From positions 1-64,000 of the forward strand of contig NZ_JAUGQQ010000007.1 of NCBI RefSeq assembly GCF_030410135.1: a stretch of 64,000 bases of DNA. The letters are read 5' to 3'. The notes under the pieces were generated by a model. The model saw only the letters and a list, made by a program, of their open reading frames with translations, was not told the DNA's origin and made no database searches. The first letter of the stretch is position 1. Every line of letters starts with the position of its first letter. The stretch is from Aequorivita aurantiaca. Lineage in GTDB: Bacteria > Bacteroidota > Bacteroidia > Flavobacteriales > Flavobacteriaceae. The position numbers were made by a program, and so were the translations under genes. Shown piece by piece: positions 28,644-38,153 of the stretch.

Positions 28644-29741
28644 TTATTTTTGGCTTTTTCTTGCATCAATTCTGGCCTGTGCCACATTGAATGCCGCCTG
28701 ATAAGTTGTTATGTCTTCCTTATCAGCTTTTTTCAAAATTTCCAAGGTGGTATTGTAAATGTTTTCGGTCTTGCGCATTATTTCCTTTCGGTCATAATTT
28801 TCAAGTTCAGCATAAACGTTTATAATTCCTCCGGCGTTTATTAAAAAATCGGGGGCATAAACGATACCTTTATCTCGAAGCATTTTACCGTGTTTTTGCT
28901 CCTCAGCTAATTGATTGTTGGCCGCACCGGCAATAATGCTTGTGGTTAGTTGATTTATGGTGAAATCATTAACGGTAGCTCCCAAAGCGCATGGGGCATA
29001 AATATCCATTTTTTCGGCGTATAGATTGCTCCCGCCATAAATTTCCACACCATACTTATCGCGAACTTCTTCCAACCGATCTTGGTTAATGTCTGAAATA
29101 TATACTTTGGCGCCTTCATTGCTCAAATATTCCACCAAAGCTTCGCCAACGTTTCCAATTCCTTGAACATAAATAGTTTTATCCTCAAGCACATCGCTTC
29201 CGAATTTATATTTCGCTGCGGCTTTCATTCCCATAAAAACGCCATATGCAGTAACGGGTGAAGGGTTACCCGCACCTCCTTTGGACTCTGAAATTCCGGT
29301 AACGTATGGTGTTACGGTTTTCACCAAATCCATATCGGCCGTGGCCATTCCAACGTCTTCAGCTGTTATGTATTTTCCGCCCAAGGAATTAACGAATTCT
29401 CCAAACTTCAACATCAATTCCGGGGTTTTTTGCGTTTTGGCGTCTCCTATCAACACAGCTTTTCCCCCGCCAAGGTTAAGACCCGTTATGGCACTCTTAT
29501 ATGTCATTCCTCGTGAAAGGCGCAGAACATCATTTAAAGCTTCCCATTCGCTGGTGTAATTCCACATTCGGGTTCCTCCCAAAGCCGGACCCAAAACCGT
29601 ATTATGAATCCCAATTATTGCTTTTAAACCAGTATCTTTGTCATTGCAAAAAACGATTTGCTCGTGATTATCAAAGGACATTTGCCCGAAAACCGGATCC
29701 ATTTTATGAAGTTCGTTTGTATCAATTACCTCAGTTACCAT
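28644..29741 (-). CDS. Leucine dehydrogenase (Glu/Leu/Phe/Val dehydrogenase family)
   Basis: A 365-residue NAD-dependent enzyme that deaminates branched-chain amino acids. It shows GPALGGTRMW, the catalytic-lysine region GLNLGGGKAVLIGD, and the NAD-binding fold YVQGIGNVGEALVEYLSNEG. Its length and short N-terminus fit leucine rather than hexameric glutamate dehydrogenase. It has a well-spaced promoter of its own. Confidence 0.92.
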   Translation of the reverse strand: MVTEVIDTNELHKMDPVFGQMSFDNHEQIVFCNDKDTGLKAIIGIHNTVLGPALGGTRMWNYTSEWEALNDVLRLSRGMTYKSAITGLNLGGGKAVLIGDAKTQKTPELMLKFGEFVNSLGGKYITAEDVGMATADMDLVKTVTPYVTGISESKGGAGNPSPVTAYGVFMGMKAAAKYKFGSDVLEDKTIYVQGIGNVGEALVEYLSNEGAKVYISDINQDRLEEVRDKYGVEIYGGSNLYAEKMDIYAPCALGATVNDFTINQLTTSIIAGAANNQLAEEQKHGKMLRDKGIVYAPDFLINAGGIINVYAELENYDRKEIMRKTENIYNTTLEILKKADKEDITTYQAAFNVAQARIDARKSQK

Positions 29742-29781
29742 AGCTTTTTAATTATTTTGTTTATCCTTTAAAAAGGCGGTG

Positions 29782-29813
29782 CAAAAATAACTTATTGTTG
29801 TCAATAACACAAA
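29782..29813 (-). promoter_or_regulatory. Promoter of leucine dehydrogenase gene, both boxes present
   Basis: On the reverse strand TTTG (29813-29810) is followed after 20 bases by TATTTTTG (29789-29782). This matches the Bacteroidota pattern TTTG-N17-23-TAnnTTTG, 40 bases before the ATG. Confidence 0.65.
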
Positions 29814-29924
29814 GCATTGGTGGATAATTTAAGAATTTTTAAAATCGCAATAGGCGCTCCGTTGAAGGCTAAAGTTCAATAGTATAGTAATTTAAAATTG
29901 TTTAAAACCAACAGAAAAATATAG

Positions 29925-31682
29925 ATGAAAGCATTAAAATATCTCAACAAATATTTTTTGAAATACAAAGGTCGTCTACTGCTTGGGGTTTTTATAACAA
30001 TTGTTGCCACGGTTTTTAAGTTGGTAGTCCCAATGAAAATTGGCGACTCCGTTACGGTTGTAAAACAGTATATGAATGGTGAAATTTCGGACCTTTCATT
30101 TGTTAAGCACCAGCTTCTTATTAATATATTATTGCTTTTGGGAGCGGCATTGCTTTCTGCTTTTTTCACCTTTATGATGCGACAGACTTTCATCGTAGTT
30201 TCCCGTTATGTGGAATATGATCTAAAAAACGAAATCTTCCAACATTATGAGAAGCTCTCGCTCGGCTTCTACAAGCAAAACCGTACCGGCGATTTGATGA
30301 ACCGGATTAGTGAGGACGTTTCCAAAGTGCGGATGTATGTTGGCCCAGCGTTAATGTACAGTATTACCACCGTCACGCTTTTTATTGTGGTGGTCAGCTA
30401 TATGTTTTTCAAGGCGCCCACCCTAACGCTATATGCCATCGCCCCCTTACCCATTCTATCAATTGCAATTTATAAACTCAGCGTTTTAATAAATCATAGA
30501 ACTACCATTGTACAGCAATACCTTTCAAAACTCACCACGTTTACACAAGAAAGTTTCAGCGGAATTGCAGTGATAAAAGCTTACGGAATTGAGCCCAGAA
30601 CCAATGCAAATTTTGAAGAACTTGCCGAAGGCAGCAAAGTGAAAAACATAGATCTCGCAAAGGTGCAAGCGCTGTTTTTTCCATTAATGATGCTGTTGAT
30701 TGGCGTGAGCAACATTCTCGTAATTTACATCGGCGGTATTCGCTATATAAATGGGCAGATTGCCGAGTTTGGGACGATTGTGGAATTTTTGATTTATGTG
30801 AACATGCTAACTTGGCCCGTTGCAGTAGTGGGCTGGGTAACGTCGATGGTGCAACAGGCGGAGGCTTCACAAAAGCGAATTAATGAATTTTTGGAAACCG
30901 AACCGACAATTGTAAATTTAGTTGCGGAAGAAACTCCTGTCCAAGGTAATATTGAATTCAACAACCTTACATTTACTTATCCCGATACCGGAATTACAGC
31001 TTTGAATGATGTTTCGTTCACTGTAAAACCGGGCGAAACTTTGGCGATAGTTGGCAATACTGGCTCGGGAAAATCTACCATTCTTGAATTGATAGGAAGG
31101 CTGTACGATGTGGAGGAAGGAATGCTGAAAATTGACGGTACCGCAATCAGAAATATTAACCTCAACAGTCTGCGCAATAGTATTGGCTACGTGCCGCAGG
31201 ATGCTTTTCTTTTCAGCGATACGCTTCGGAATAATATTCGTTTTGGAAAAGAAAACGCTTCCGAAGAAGAAGTAATTGAGGCCGCAAAAAATGCCGCGGT
31301 GCACAAAAATATTATCGGTTTCACCAAAGGATATGATACCATTCTCGGCGAACGCGGAATTACGTTAAGCGGCGGACAAAAGCAGCGTGTTTCCATTGCA
31401 CGCGCCATCATCAAAGACCCACAAATTCTTCTTTTTGACGATTGCCTTTCAGCCGTTGATACCGAAACCGAAGAGGAAATTCTTCAACACCTGCATAAAA
31501 TTTCTAAAGACAAAACTACGATTATCGTAAGCCACCGAATTTCTTCGGCAAAAAATGCCAACAAGATTATCGTTTTGGAGGACGGAAAAATAATTCAGCA
31601 GGGAACACACAACCAATTGGTAAATTCCGAAGGATATTATAAGGAATTGTACGCAAAACAGCTTTTGGAAAAAGAAATGTAA
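29925..31682 (+). CDS. ABC exporter (fused permease and ATPase, MsbA-like)
   Basis: A 585-residue half-transporter. A six-helix membrane domain (about residues 15-320) precedes an ATPase domain with Walker A GNTGSGKS (about 378), Q loop YVPQDAFLFSD, signature LSGGQKQR and Walker B ILLFDDCLS. It works as a homodimer or heterodimer exporting lipids or drugs, and the substrate is unknown. It diverges from leucine dehydrogenase. Confidence 0.92.
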   Translation: MKALKYLNKYFLKYKGRLLLGVFITIVATVFKLVVPMKIGDSVTVVKQYMNGEISDLSFVKHQLLINILLLLGAALLSAFFTFMMRQTFIVVSRYVEYDLKNEIFQHYEKLSLGFYKQNRTGDLMNRISEDVSKVRMYVGPALMYSITTVTLFIVVVSYMFFKAPTLTLYAIAPLPILSIAIYKLSVLINHRTTIVQQYLSKLTTFTQESFSGIAVIKAYGIEPRTNANFEELAEGSKVKNIDLAKVQALFFPLMMLLIGVSNILVIYIGGIRYINGQIAEFGTIVEFLIYVNMLTWPVAVVGWVTSMVQQAEASQKRINEFLETEPTIVNLVAEETPVQGNIEFNNLTFTYPDTGITALNDVSFTVKPGETLAIVGNTGSGKSTILELIGRLYDVEEGMLKIDGTAIRNINLNSLRNSIGYVPQDAFLFSDTLRNNIRFGKENASEEEVIEAAKNAAVHKNIIGFTKGYDTILGERGITLSGGQKQRVSIARAIIKDPQILLFDDCLSAVDTETEEEILQHLHKISKDKTTIIVSHRISSAKNANKIIVLEDGKIIQQGTHNQLVNSEGYYKELYAKQLLEKEM

Positions 31683-31750
31683 ATTTTGCTTTGGCTGATT
31701 TGGATTTTTTTTGGATTTTTGGCAAAACGTAAGCAATAAACCAAAAAATT

Positions 31751-32146
31751 ATGAGCGACCAATATACGATGGAGCAAGAGGAAATTTTTTCAAAAGTAAT
31801 GCGCGCAGGAAGACGCACTTATTTTTTTGATGTAAGGTCCACAAAAGCGGGAGATTTCTATCTCACAATCACCGAAAGCAAAAAATTCACAAACGATGAT
31901 GGATCCTACCATTATAAAAAACACAAAATCTATCTTTACAAAGAGGATTTCGCTGAATTTAAGGACACTTTGGATGAAATGATAAATTACGTAATCGACG
32001 AAAAAGGTGAAGAAGTAATTAGTGAGCGCCACCAAAAAGACTACAAAAAAGAAACCGATGAAGTGCCTGTGGCTGCTGAAAAAATTTCAGAGAATGGGCA
32101 AACTGACACTAGCAACTTCACCGATATTGAATTTGACGATATATAA
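31751..32146 (+). CDS. PUR-family nucleic-acid-binding protein (DUF3276)
   Basis: A 131-residue protein whose residues 8-95 form a single PUR repeat (KVMRAGRRTYFFDVRSTKAG, then YYLTI-like strand and KIYLYKEDFAEF), as in the Bacteroidota and Borrelia Pur-alpha homologues that bind single-stranded DNA or RNA as dimers. The tail is acidic and disordered (IEFDDI end). It has its own terminator. Confidence 0.88.
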   Translation: MSDQYTMEQEEIFSKVMRAGRRTYFFDVRSTKAGDFYLTITESKKFTNDDGSYHYKKHKIYLYKEDFAEFKDTLDEMINYVIDEKGEEVISERHQKDYKKETDEVPVAAEKISENGQTDTSNFTDIEFDDI

Positions 32147-32163
32147 AAAATATAATTTAAATA

Positions 32164-32200
32164 AAAAACCGGCACGGGCATTACCGTTGCCGGTTTTTTT
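32164..32200 (+). terminator. Intrinsic terminator of PUR gene
   Basis: AAAAACCGGCA and TGCCGGTTTTT form an 11-bp stem with a 14-base loop and a seven-T run, 17 bases after the PUR stop. Confidence 0.85.
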
Positions 32201-32241
32201 ATTCGCTTTCCTAAATATCGGTAATTTTATTCACACAAAAA

Positions 32242-33834
32242 ATGGTCAGTAAACTCTATCAAACTTACAAACCCAATCTTGATTTTTCAGGGCTTGACCA
32301 TATTGTTGTTGGTAGTGGAATGGGTGGTTTAACGGTCGCTACGTGGCTCGCCAAAGCCGGAAAAAAGGTCGCAATTTTTGAAAGGCATTACGTTCCCGGC
32401 GGTTTCACGCACAGTTTTAAAAGAAAGGACGGTTTTCAATGGGATGTGGGCGTGCATTACGTTGGCAATATGGCTGAAGGTTCTTCATTGCGCAGTTTCT
32501 TCGATTTTTTGACGAATGGAAAACTGGAGTGGGAATCGATGGGAGAAATATATGATGTAGCAAATATCGGCGGCACTGAATACGTTTTTAAAGCTGGAAA
32601 GGAAAATTTCAGAAAGCAAATGATTGCCTACTTTCCCGAAGAAGAAAATGCAATTCATACCTATTTAAAACTCATTGAAAAAACTAACAAACGCGCAAAT
32701 GCCTTTTTCCTTGAAAAAGTATTTGAAACTTGGCTCAGCAAAGTTTTCGGTTGGATTTTAAGAGATCGATATTCAAAATATTCCCAAAGAACCACTTGGG
32801 AAGTTTTACAGGAAATTACCAAAAATGAAAGATTGATTGCCGTGCTGTGCGCCCAATGTGGCAATTATGGCTTGTCACCAAATAACAGCAGTTTCGGGGC
32901 ACACGCAATGGTTATCGGCCATTTTTTGGAAGGTGGTTATTATCCCGTTGGTGGCGCCGACCAGATTTGCGAAAAAACTTTGGAAGTCTTTACGGCAAAC
33001 GGTGGGAAGGTTTTTATAAATGCTGATGTCACCGAAATTGTAACCGAAAACAATTGCGTAAAGGGAATCAAACTTGGCGAAAAATTCATTCCGTGTAAAA
33101 ATGTGATCAGCAATATTGGGGTGAACAATACTTTTAATTATTTACTTTCGGAAGAAGATAGAAAAACTTGCAAGTTCAGTTTAAAAAATGTGCAGCCCGC
33201 CAGTGCGCATATTTGTTTGTATTTGGGTTTAAACAAATCCAGCGAAGCTTTAAATCTTCCAAAGCACAATTTGTGGTATTACAAATACCACGGAATTGAT
33301 AAAATTTTTGATGAAGCCACTTTAGAAAATGCTCCTGGAAACTTCGCATATATTTCCTTCCCTTCTGCCAAGGACCCCAACTGGGAAATAAAAAACCCCG
33401 GTACGGCGACCATTCAAGCCATTTCCGTGGGAAATATGGACTGGTTTGAAGCGTATAAAAATTCAAAATGGATGAAGCGCGGCATTGAATATGTGCAACT
33501 CAAAAAGAATTTTGAAACCGAAATGCTAAAAATTCTTTACGAATTCTATCCGCAGATTGAAGGAACCATCATTGCTTCCGAAGTTTCAACACCGCTCTCA
33601 ACCGAAAATTTTACCAATTATAAAAGCGGGGAAATTTATGGTCTGGCCCATTCGCCGGAACGCTTTGCGCTTTCATTCTTACGCCCAAAAACCAAAATAA
33701 AAGGCTTGTATTTAGCCGGGCAGGATATTACTTTGGTAGGTGTGGCAGGGGCTATGCTTTCAGGATTGCTCTGCGCTACCGCGATTCTGAAATTTAATTC
33801 GTGGAAAATATTTAAACAAATTAGAGGTAATTAA
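32242..33834 (+). CDS. Retinol-saturase-like FAD oxidoreductase (CrtI/CrtO superfamily)
   Basis: A 530-residue flavoprotein with an N-terminal FAD motif (VVGSGMGGLTVATWLAKAG, acidic end FERH), GGFTHSFKRKDGFQWDVG, and a C-terminal GLYLAGQDITLVGVAGAMLSG. It belongs to the all-trans-retinol saturase / carotenoid isomerase group, which saturates or isomerises conjugated polyenes. Given the carotenoid cluster 24 kb away, a carotenoid-related substrate is plausible but not shown. The NADPH-dependent flavin reductase gene follows by 65 bases. Confidence 0.87.
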   Translation: MVSKLYQTYKPNLDFSGLDHIVVGSGMGGLTVATWLAKAGKKVAIFERHYVPGGFTHSFKRKDGFQWDVGVHYVGNMAEGSSLRSFFDFLTNGKLEWESMGEIYDVANIGGTEYVFKAGKENFRKQMIAYFPEEENAIHTYLKLIEKTNKRANAFFLEKVFETWLSKVFGWILRDRYSKYSQRTTWEVLQEITKNERLIAVLCAQCGNYGLSPNNSSFGAHAMVIGHFLEGGYYPVGGADQICEKTLEVFTANGGKVFINADVTEIVTENNCVKGIKLGEKFIPCKNVISNIGVNNTFNYLLSEEDRKTCKFSLKNVQPASAHICLYLGLNKSSEALNLPKHNLWYYKYHGIDKIFDEATLENAPGNFAYISFPSAKDPNWEIKNPGTATIQAISVGNMDWFEAYKNSKWMKRGIEYVQLKKNFETEMLKILYEFYPQIEGTIIASEVSTPLSTENFTNYKSGEIYGLAHSPERFALSFLRPKTKIKGLYLAGQDITLVGVAGAMLSGLLCATAILKFNSWKIFKQIRGN

Positions 33835-33899
33835 AATTCTAAAATTTCCTTAACCTAATAGCTGTTTGCTTCATTTTAATGTAACTTTCCAATAAAAAA

Positions 33900-34478
33900 A
33901 TGAAAGCAGTTATACTTTTAGGCACCCTTAAAAAGGAAGAAATTTCCAATACCGAAACCCTTTGCGAATTTTTAATAGATTATCTAGATAAGGAAAATAT
34001 TGAGTGTTCTTTAATAAAATTGGTAGAGCATAATATCTTGCCAGGAACCTATAACGATATGGGCAAAGGCGACCATTGGCCAAAAATTCTCAAACAAATG
34101 GAAGCGGCAGATATTATTATATTCGCCACGCCCATTTGGTGGAACGTCCATTCCTCCGAAATGCAGCGAGTTATTGAAAGACTTGATGAGCTTCACGATG
34201 AAATAAATGAGGGTAAAAAATCACGTTTTGACGGAAAAGTTGCCGGCGTGGTCGTTACCGGTGATTCCGACGGGGCGGAAAGCCTAATTTCCAATTTCGG
34301 AAACTTCTTCAATGCCATTGGCCTTTTGTTTCCACCGTTTTCTTCCCTTACAGTTCTTTCGGTAAAGCATTCAAAGGGCGAAAAAACTCCCAAAAAGGAG
34401 TTGCTCAAATTTTATGAAAAGGAATATGCCGATACGGCCACAAAATTTGTAAAGCAGATGGTGAAATTCAGCAAATAA
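33900..34478 (+). CDS. NAD(P)H-dependent FMN reductase family protein
   Basis: A 192-residue flavodoxin-like protein. Residues 2-12 (KAVILLGTLKK) and 75-85 (IIFATPIWWN) form the FMN phosphate and ring sites, and VVVTGDSDGAES is the second ring loop. Members reduce FMN or quinones with NAD(P)H. It may supply electrons to the flavoprotein before it, which is inference from proximity only. Confidence 0.84.
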   Translation: MKAVILLGTLKKEEISNTETLCEFLIDYLDKENIECSLIKLVEHNILPGTYNDMGKGDHWPKILKQMEAADIIIFATPIWWNVHSSEMQRVIERLDELHDEINEGKKSRFDGKVAGVVVTGDSDGAESLISNFGNFFNAIGLLFPPFSSLTVLSVKHSKGEKTPKKELLKFYEKEYADTATKFVKQMVKFSK

Positions 34479-34507
34479 AGTTCACAACTCTTCTATTTTG
34501 AAAAACC

Positions 34508-34515
34508 TATCTTTG
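34508..34515 (+). promoter_or_regulatory. Putative -7 element of sulP-type gene
   Basis: TATCTTTG matches TAnnTTTG and lies 20 bases before the transporter ATG. No TTG at standard spacing. Confidence 0.4.
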
Positions 34516-34535
34516 CCGCTTTTTAAGCAAAGAAT

Positions 34536-36152
34536 ATGTTATTATCCCTTTTCAAAAACTTTACCCAAAACCCTAAAAATGATATTCTCTCTGGGTTGAC
34601 CGTAGCATTGGCGCTCGTTCCGGAGGCTGTGGCATTTGCTTTTGTAGCTGGCATTGACCCTTTGGTTGGGCTTTATGGAGCATTTATTATGGGCATAGTA
34701 ACAGCGCTTTTTGGTGGCCGTCCGGGTATGATTTCGGGAGCAACCGGCGCAATGGCTGTGGTGATGGTACATTTAATACAAAAGGGAAATGAGGTCGGTT
34801 TAAATTTATCCGAACCCGTACAATATCTTGGTTTACAATGGCTTTTTATAACGCTTCTGCTTGTTGGCGCCATTCAAATTATGGCTGGGGTTTTTAGGTT
34901 GGGAAAATTCGTTCGGCTTATTCCACATCCTGTCATGATGGGATTTGTAAATGGACTTGCCATCGTAATATTTCTATCCCAATTGGGACTCTTTAAAGAA
35001 AGTCGTGGCACCGTTCCACAATGGCTCACCGGTCCAGATTTATGGATTATGCTTGCGTTAGTTGCATTAACCATGGGTGTTATGTTCGGTTTGCCAAAGC
35101 TCACCAAAAAAATTCCGGCGGCATTAATTGCTATAATTGTTGTGGCCTGTATTACTATTTTCGGAAATCTTGATGTAAGCACCGTGGGCTCTTTTATTCG
35201 AGATGGCGGCGGAAGCGGTTTAAAGGGCTCGCTTCCGGTTTTCCAAACACAGATTTTCGGCTTTATTGATACTCTAAATGGCCATTGGGATTTAATTTTT
35301 TCAACAGCATTTTTATTGGCGGCTGTTGGATTAATAGAATCATTGATGACCCTGAATTTAATAGATGAAATGACCGAAACACGCGGAAGCGGCAACCGGG
35401 AATGCGTTGCGCAGGGAAGCGCAAATATTTTGAACGGTCTTTTCGGGGGAATGGGCGGCTGTGCTATGATTGGTCAATCAATTATCAATGTTAGCTCTGG
35501 CGGAAGGGGAAGACTTTCCGGAACGGTGGCAGCGGTAGCTTTGCTGTGTTTTGTGCTTTTTGGCGCGCCTTTAATTGAACAAATTCCTATTGCAGCTTTA
35601 GTGGGTGTAATGTTTATGGTTGTTATCGGCACCTTTGCGTGGAGTAGTTTTAGGATTTTGAATAAAATTCCTCTTGCAGATGCTATTGTTTTAATAACCG
35701 TTTCGGCAGTAACCGTTTGGCAGGATTTGGCAATAGCCGTATTTGTGGGAGTAATTATGAGCGCACTTGTTTTTGCGTGGAAAAGCGCCACGATGATTCG
35801 CGCCCGAAAGCAAATTAAAGAAGATGGAACGAAAGTTTATGAAATCTGGGGGCCGCTATTCTTTGGCTCTACCACTGCTTTCAACAGTAAATTTAATATT
35901 TCAACCGATCCGAATTCCGTGGAGATTGATTTTATAGAATCTAAAATTTCTGATCATTCCGGTGTAGAGGCGGTTCGAAATATCGCAAATAAATATATTG
36001 ACAGCGGGAAACAAATTAAACTTACACACCTCAGCCCAGATTGTAAGGCACTTCTTTTAAAATGGAACCCAGAATTTAAAACCATAATTGAAGATTCCAT
36101 TGAAGACCCGCGCTATTATGTGGTTACGGATACATTGGATGCCGAGCTGTAA
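34536..36152 (+). CDS. SulP-family inorganic anion transporter with STAS domain
   Basis: A 538-residue transporter with about 12 membrane segments (residues 15-415) including the SulP motifs ALALVPEAVAFAFVAGIDP and MISGATGAMAVVMV, and a C-terminal STAS domain (about 440-535). Family members move sulfate, bicarbonate or other anions with sodium or protons. The substrate is not evident, and no sulfate-assimilation or carbonic anhydrase gene is adjacent. Confidence 0.92.
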   Translation: MLLSLFKNFTQNPKNDILSGLTVALALVPEAVAFAFVAGIDPLVGLYGAFIMGIVTALFGGRPGMISGATGAMAVVMVHLIQKGNEVGLNLSEPVQYLGLQWLFITLLLVGAIQIMAGVFRLGKFVRLIPHPVMMGFVNGLAIVIFLSQLGLFKESRGTVPQWLTGPDLWIMLALVALTMGVMFGLPKLTKKIPAALIAIIVVACITIFGNLDVSTVGSFIRDGGGSGLKGSLPVFQTQIFGFIDTLNGHWDLIFSTAFLLAAVGLIESLMTLNLIDEMTETRGSGNRECVAQGSANILNGLFGGMGGCAMIGQSIINVSSGGRGRLSGTVAAVALLCFVLFGAPLIEQIPIAALVGVMFMVVIGTFAWSSFRILNKIPLADAIVLITVSAVTVWQDLAIAVFVGVIMSALVFAWKSATMIRARKQIKEDGTKVYEIWGPLFFGSTTAFNSKFNISTDPNSVEIDFIESKISDHSGVEAVRNIANKYIDSGKQIKLTHLSPDCKALLLKWNPEFKTIIEDSIEDPRYYVVTDTLDAEL

Positions 36153-36154
36153 CG

Positions 36155-36661
36155 TTAGTTCTTTCTCGAAAAAGAAAAGTCAATCTTTTTAGGCACGCCG
36201 TTTACAGTGCCTTCAATCCAAGCGTGAAGCGAATCCTTTGCCGGATTTGTATATATAATCCTATCGGGGAAATCGTGGTTTTTATTTTCGAAAGTGAAAT
36301 GTCCTTTTTCAGAAGAAACCATTTTAAATGTAACAGGTTTTTTCTCATTTTGATTCGCGGTAGCAACCGTTAACAATAGGCTATCTCCTTTTTGTTCCAA
36401 TGCCATGGTTTCGGCAAAAACTGTTTCTTTCCCAACTTGCGTAAAGCTAAATGCCGTAAACGTAGTAGGGCTTTCCTGCGACCAAGTTTCCTGTGAAAAC
36501 TCTTCTCCATTTTCGTTGATCCATGTGCCCAAAAGCCATTGCAACTTATCAATCTTTTCCTCCTTTGCAATAATTTCAGCGCCGGAATTTCCTTTTTCAG
36601 AATTGTTCTTACAGGAATTTAGAAGCAAGGGAATAAAGAGTAAAAAGATGAACTTTTTCAT
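36155..36661 (-). CDS. DUF6265-like lipoprotein
   Basis: A 168-residue predicted lipoprotein (lipobox LLLNSC at about residue 17) with a lipocalin-like barrel pattern: LQWLLGTWINENG at the start, then EETWSQE-like and FENKNHDFPDRIIY near residue 125. This resembles the DUF6265 family, whose function is unknown. It converges on the SulP gene with a 2-base gap. Confidence 0.72.
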   Translation of the reverse strand: MKKFIFLLFIPLLLNSCKNNSEKGNSGAEIIAKEEKIDKLQWLLGTWINENGEEFSQETWSQESPTTFTAFSFTQVGKETVFAETMALEQKGDSLLLTVATANQNEKKPVTFKMVSSEKGHFTFENKNHDFPDRIIYTNPAKDSLHAWIEGTVNGVPKKIDFSFSRKN

Positions 36662-36698
36662 ATTAGTGGATTTTATTCGGTAAAAATAGTAGAATTAA

Positions 36699-37037
36699 TT
36701 AGGAGATGCGCAATCCATTTTGAACCTTCTTTTCCGGTTGCAACAGCGTAACATTTTTTCCTTCCACGGCACCCAAAACAAGACATTCACTCATAATATT
36801 TGCAATTTGTTTCTTTGGAAAATTTACTACCGCCACCACTTGCTTTCCAATCAATTCCTCTTTTGAATAAAGTGAAGTTATTTGTGCCGAAGTTTTCCGA
36901 TGGCCAATTTCTTCTCCAAAATCTATCAAAAGCTGATAGGAAGGATTTCGCGCTTCGGGAAAATCATTGGCTTCAACAATAGTGCCCACGCGCATCTCCA
37001 CTTTTTCGAAATCTTCCCACGAAAGATTATTCGTCAT
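36699..37037 (-). CDS. CsaA-like tRNA-binding-domain protein
   Basis: A 112-residue single EMAP/tRNA-binding OB-fold protein (FEKVEMRVGTIVEA, then GKQVVAVVNFPKKQI and ECLVLGA). It matches CsaA, which binds tRNA-like structures and has chaperone activity with SecA in Bacillus. Its start overlaps the upstream gene by 11 bases. Confidence 0.88.
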   Translation of the reverse strand: MTNNLSWEDFEKVEMRVGTIVEANDFPEARNPSYQLLIDFGEEIGHRKTSAQITSLYSKEELIGKQVVAVVNFPKKQIANIMSECLVLGAVEGKNVTLLQPEKKVQNGLRIS

Positions 37038-37338
37038 GGTGAATGGTGAGTTTTTTAATCATTTCAGGGGAAATCTCGCCTTGATAGGCTCCATACGCAT
37101 CAACGAGCAAGCCTTTTCGGCCGTCATTGGTTTCTATTAAATATAGAATGGTATTGTCTCCCGGATCAGTCATTCCTTCAAAGCGGTAGAATTTCACAAC
37201 GTCCAGTTCGCCTGCTTTCCATTGCTTCTTGAGTGATTTAGATTCAACACCCTCGCCTATTAAATTAAAATCTTCGGTATATCCGTGCTTCTGCAAATCT
37301 TCAATGGCCACAGATAGTGATGAATAGGAATTTTTCAT
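37027..37338 (-). CDS. Small conserved protein of unknown function
   Basis: A 103-residue soluble protein (MKNSYSSLSVAIEDLQKHGY, with VKFYRFEGMTDPGDN in the middle and LLVDAYGAYQGE near the end). I recall similar flavobacterial proteins labelled phosphoribosylpyrophosphate synthetase in databases, but at this length it cannot be that enzyme and it lacks the PRPP loop. It overlaps the CsaA-like gene and is likely co-translated with it. Confidence 0.72.
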   Translation of the reverse strand: MKNSYSSLSVAIEDLQKHGYTEDFNLIGEGVESKSLKKQWKAGELDVVKFYRFEGMTDPGDNTILYLIETNDGRKGLLVDAYGAYQGEISPEMIKKLTIHHDE

Positions 37339-37517
37339 ATTGGATTAGTTTAGATTTTAAAATTAATAGAGATAATGCTTAACAGCAAAATTTTATGGAT
37401 TCTTTAATAAGGAACGGTTGGCAAGATATTCAATTCTCAATTCGCGAGATTCAAAACGAACTGCCCATAACTTAAAAATTGTAACTTTATAACCTATTCC
37501 ATATACAGAAAAATAGA

Positions 37518-38075
37518 ATGGCCAGAACAGAATCCAAAATGCTCGAATTGGGTACCAACGCACCAGATTTTATACTCGTTGATTCCGTCACCAATAAACC
37601 AGTTTCACTAAAGGACATCCGTGGAAAAAAGGGAACGGTGGTAATGTTTATCTGCAACCACTGTCCCTTTGTAAAACACGTGAATGAAGAAATTGTCCGG
37701 CTCTGCAACGATTATCGTGTTACCGGTTTTGGATTTGTAGCAATAAATAGTAACGATATTATAAAATATCCCGAAGATGCCCCGGCAGAAATGTGGCGAA
37801 CCGCCCGAAAAAACAATTATCCCTTCCCCTATTTGTTCGATGAAACCCAAGATATTGCAAAAGCCTACGATGCGGCATGTACACCTGATTTCTATCTTTT
37901 TGATTCCGAATTAAAATTAATTTACCGTGGCCAATTGGACAATTCCCGTCCCGGAAATGGCATTCCCGTAAACGGCCGCGACCTTCGCGAAGCTTTGGAC
38001 AATGTGCTCAACAACAATCCGCAGCGAAAAGACCAAAAACCAAGTATGGGGTGCGGCATTAAGTGGAAGGAATAA
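37518..38075 (+). CDS. Peroxiredoxin/thioredoxin-like protein (AhpC/TSA superfamily)
   Basis: A 185-residue thioredoxin-fold protein. NAPDFILVDS near residue 13 and VVMFICNHCPFVKHVNEE (CxxC at about residues 50-53) are characteristic of the thioredoxin-like group with CNHC in place of CGPC. The C-terminus carries GCGIKWKE. Members are thought to reduce peroxides or disulfides in the cytoplasm. No signal peptide is seen. Confidence 0.85.
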   Translation: MARTESKMLELGTNAPDFILVDSVTNKPVSLKDIRGKKGTVVMFICNHCPFVKHVNEEIVRLCNDYRVTGFGFVAINSNDIIKYPEDAPAEMWRTARKNNYPFPYLFDETQDIAKAYDAACTPDFYLFDSELKLIYRGQLDNSRPGNGIPVNGRDLREALDNVLNNNPQRKDQKPSMGCGIKWKE

Positions 38076-38125
38076 TATGTTTAATCATTCCATTGTTTAT
38101 GTGACAATGTGATTATTGACCATAA

Positions 38126-38153
38126 CTAATTGCTTATTGCTAATTGCTAATTA
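38126..38153. repeat. Tandem 7-bp repeat (unit near CTAATTG), four copies
   Basis: Four consecutive heptamers, CTAATTG, CTTATTG, CTAATTG and CTAATTA, fill the gap between two convergent genes and stop at the DinB-type gene's stop codon. Confidence 0.8.
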
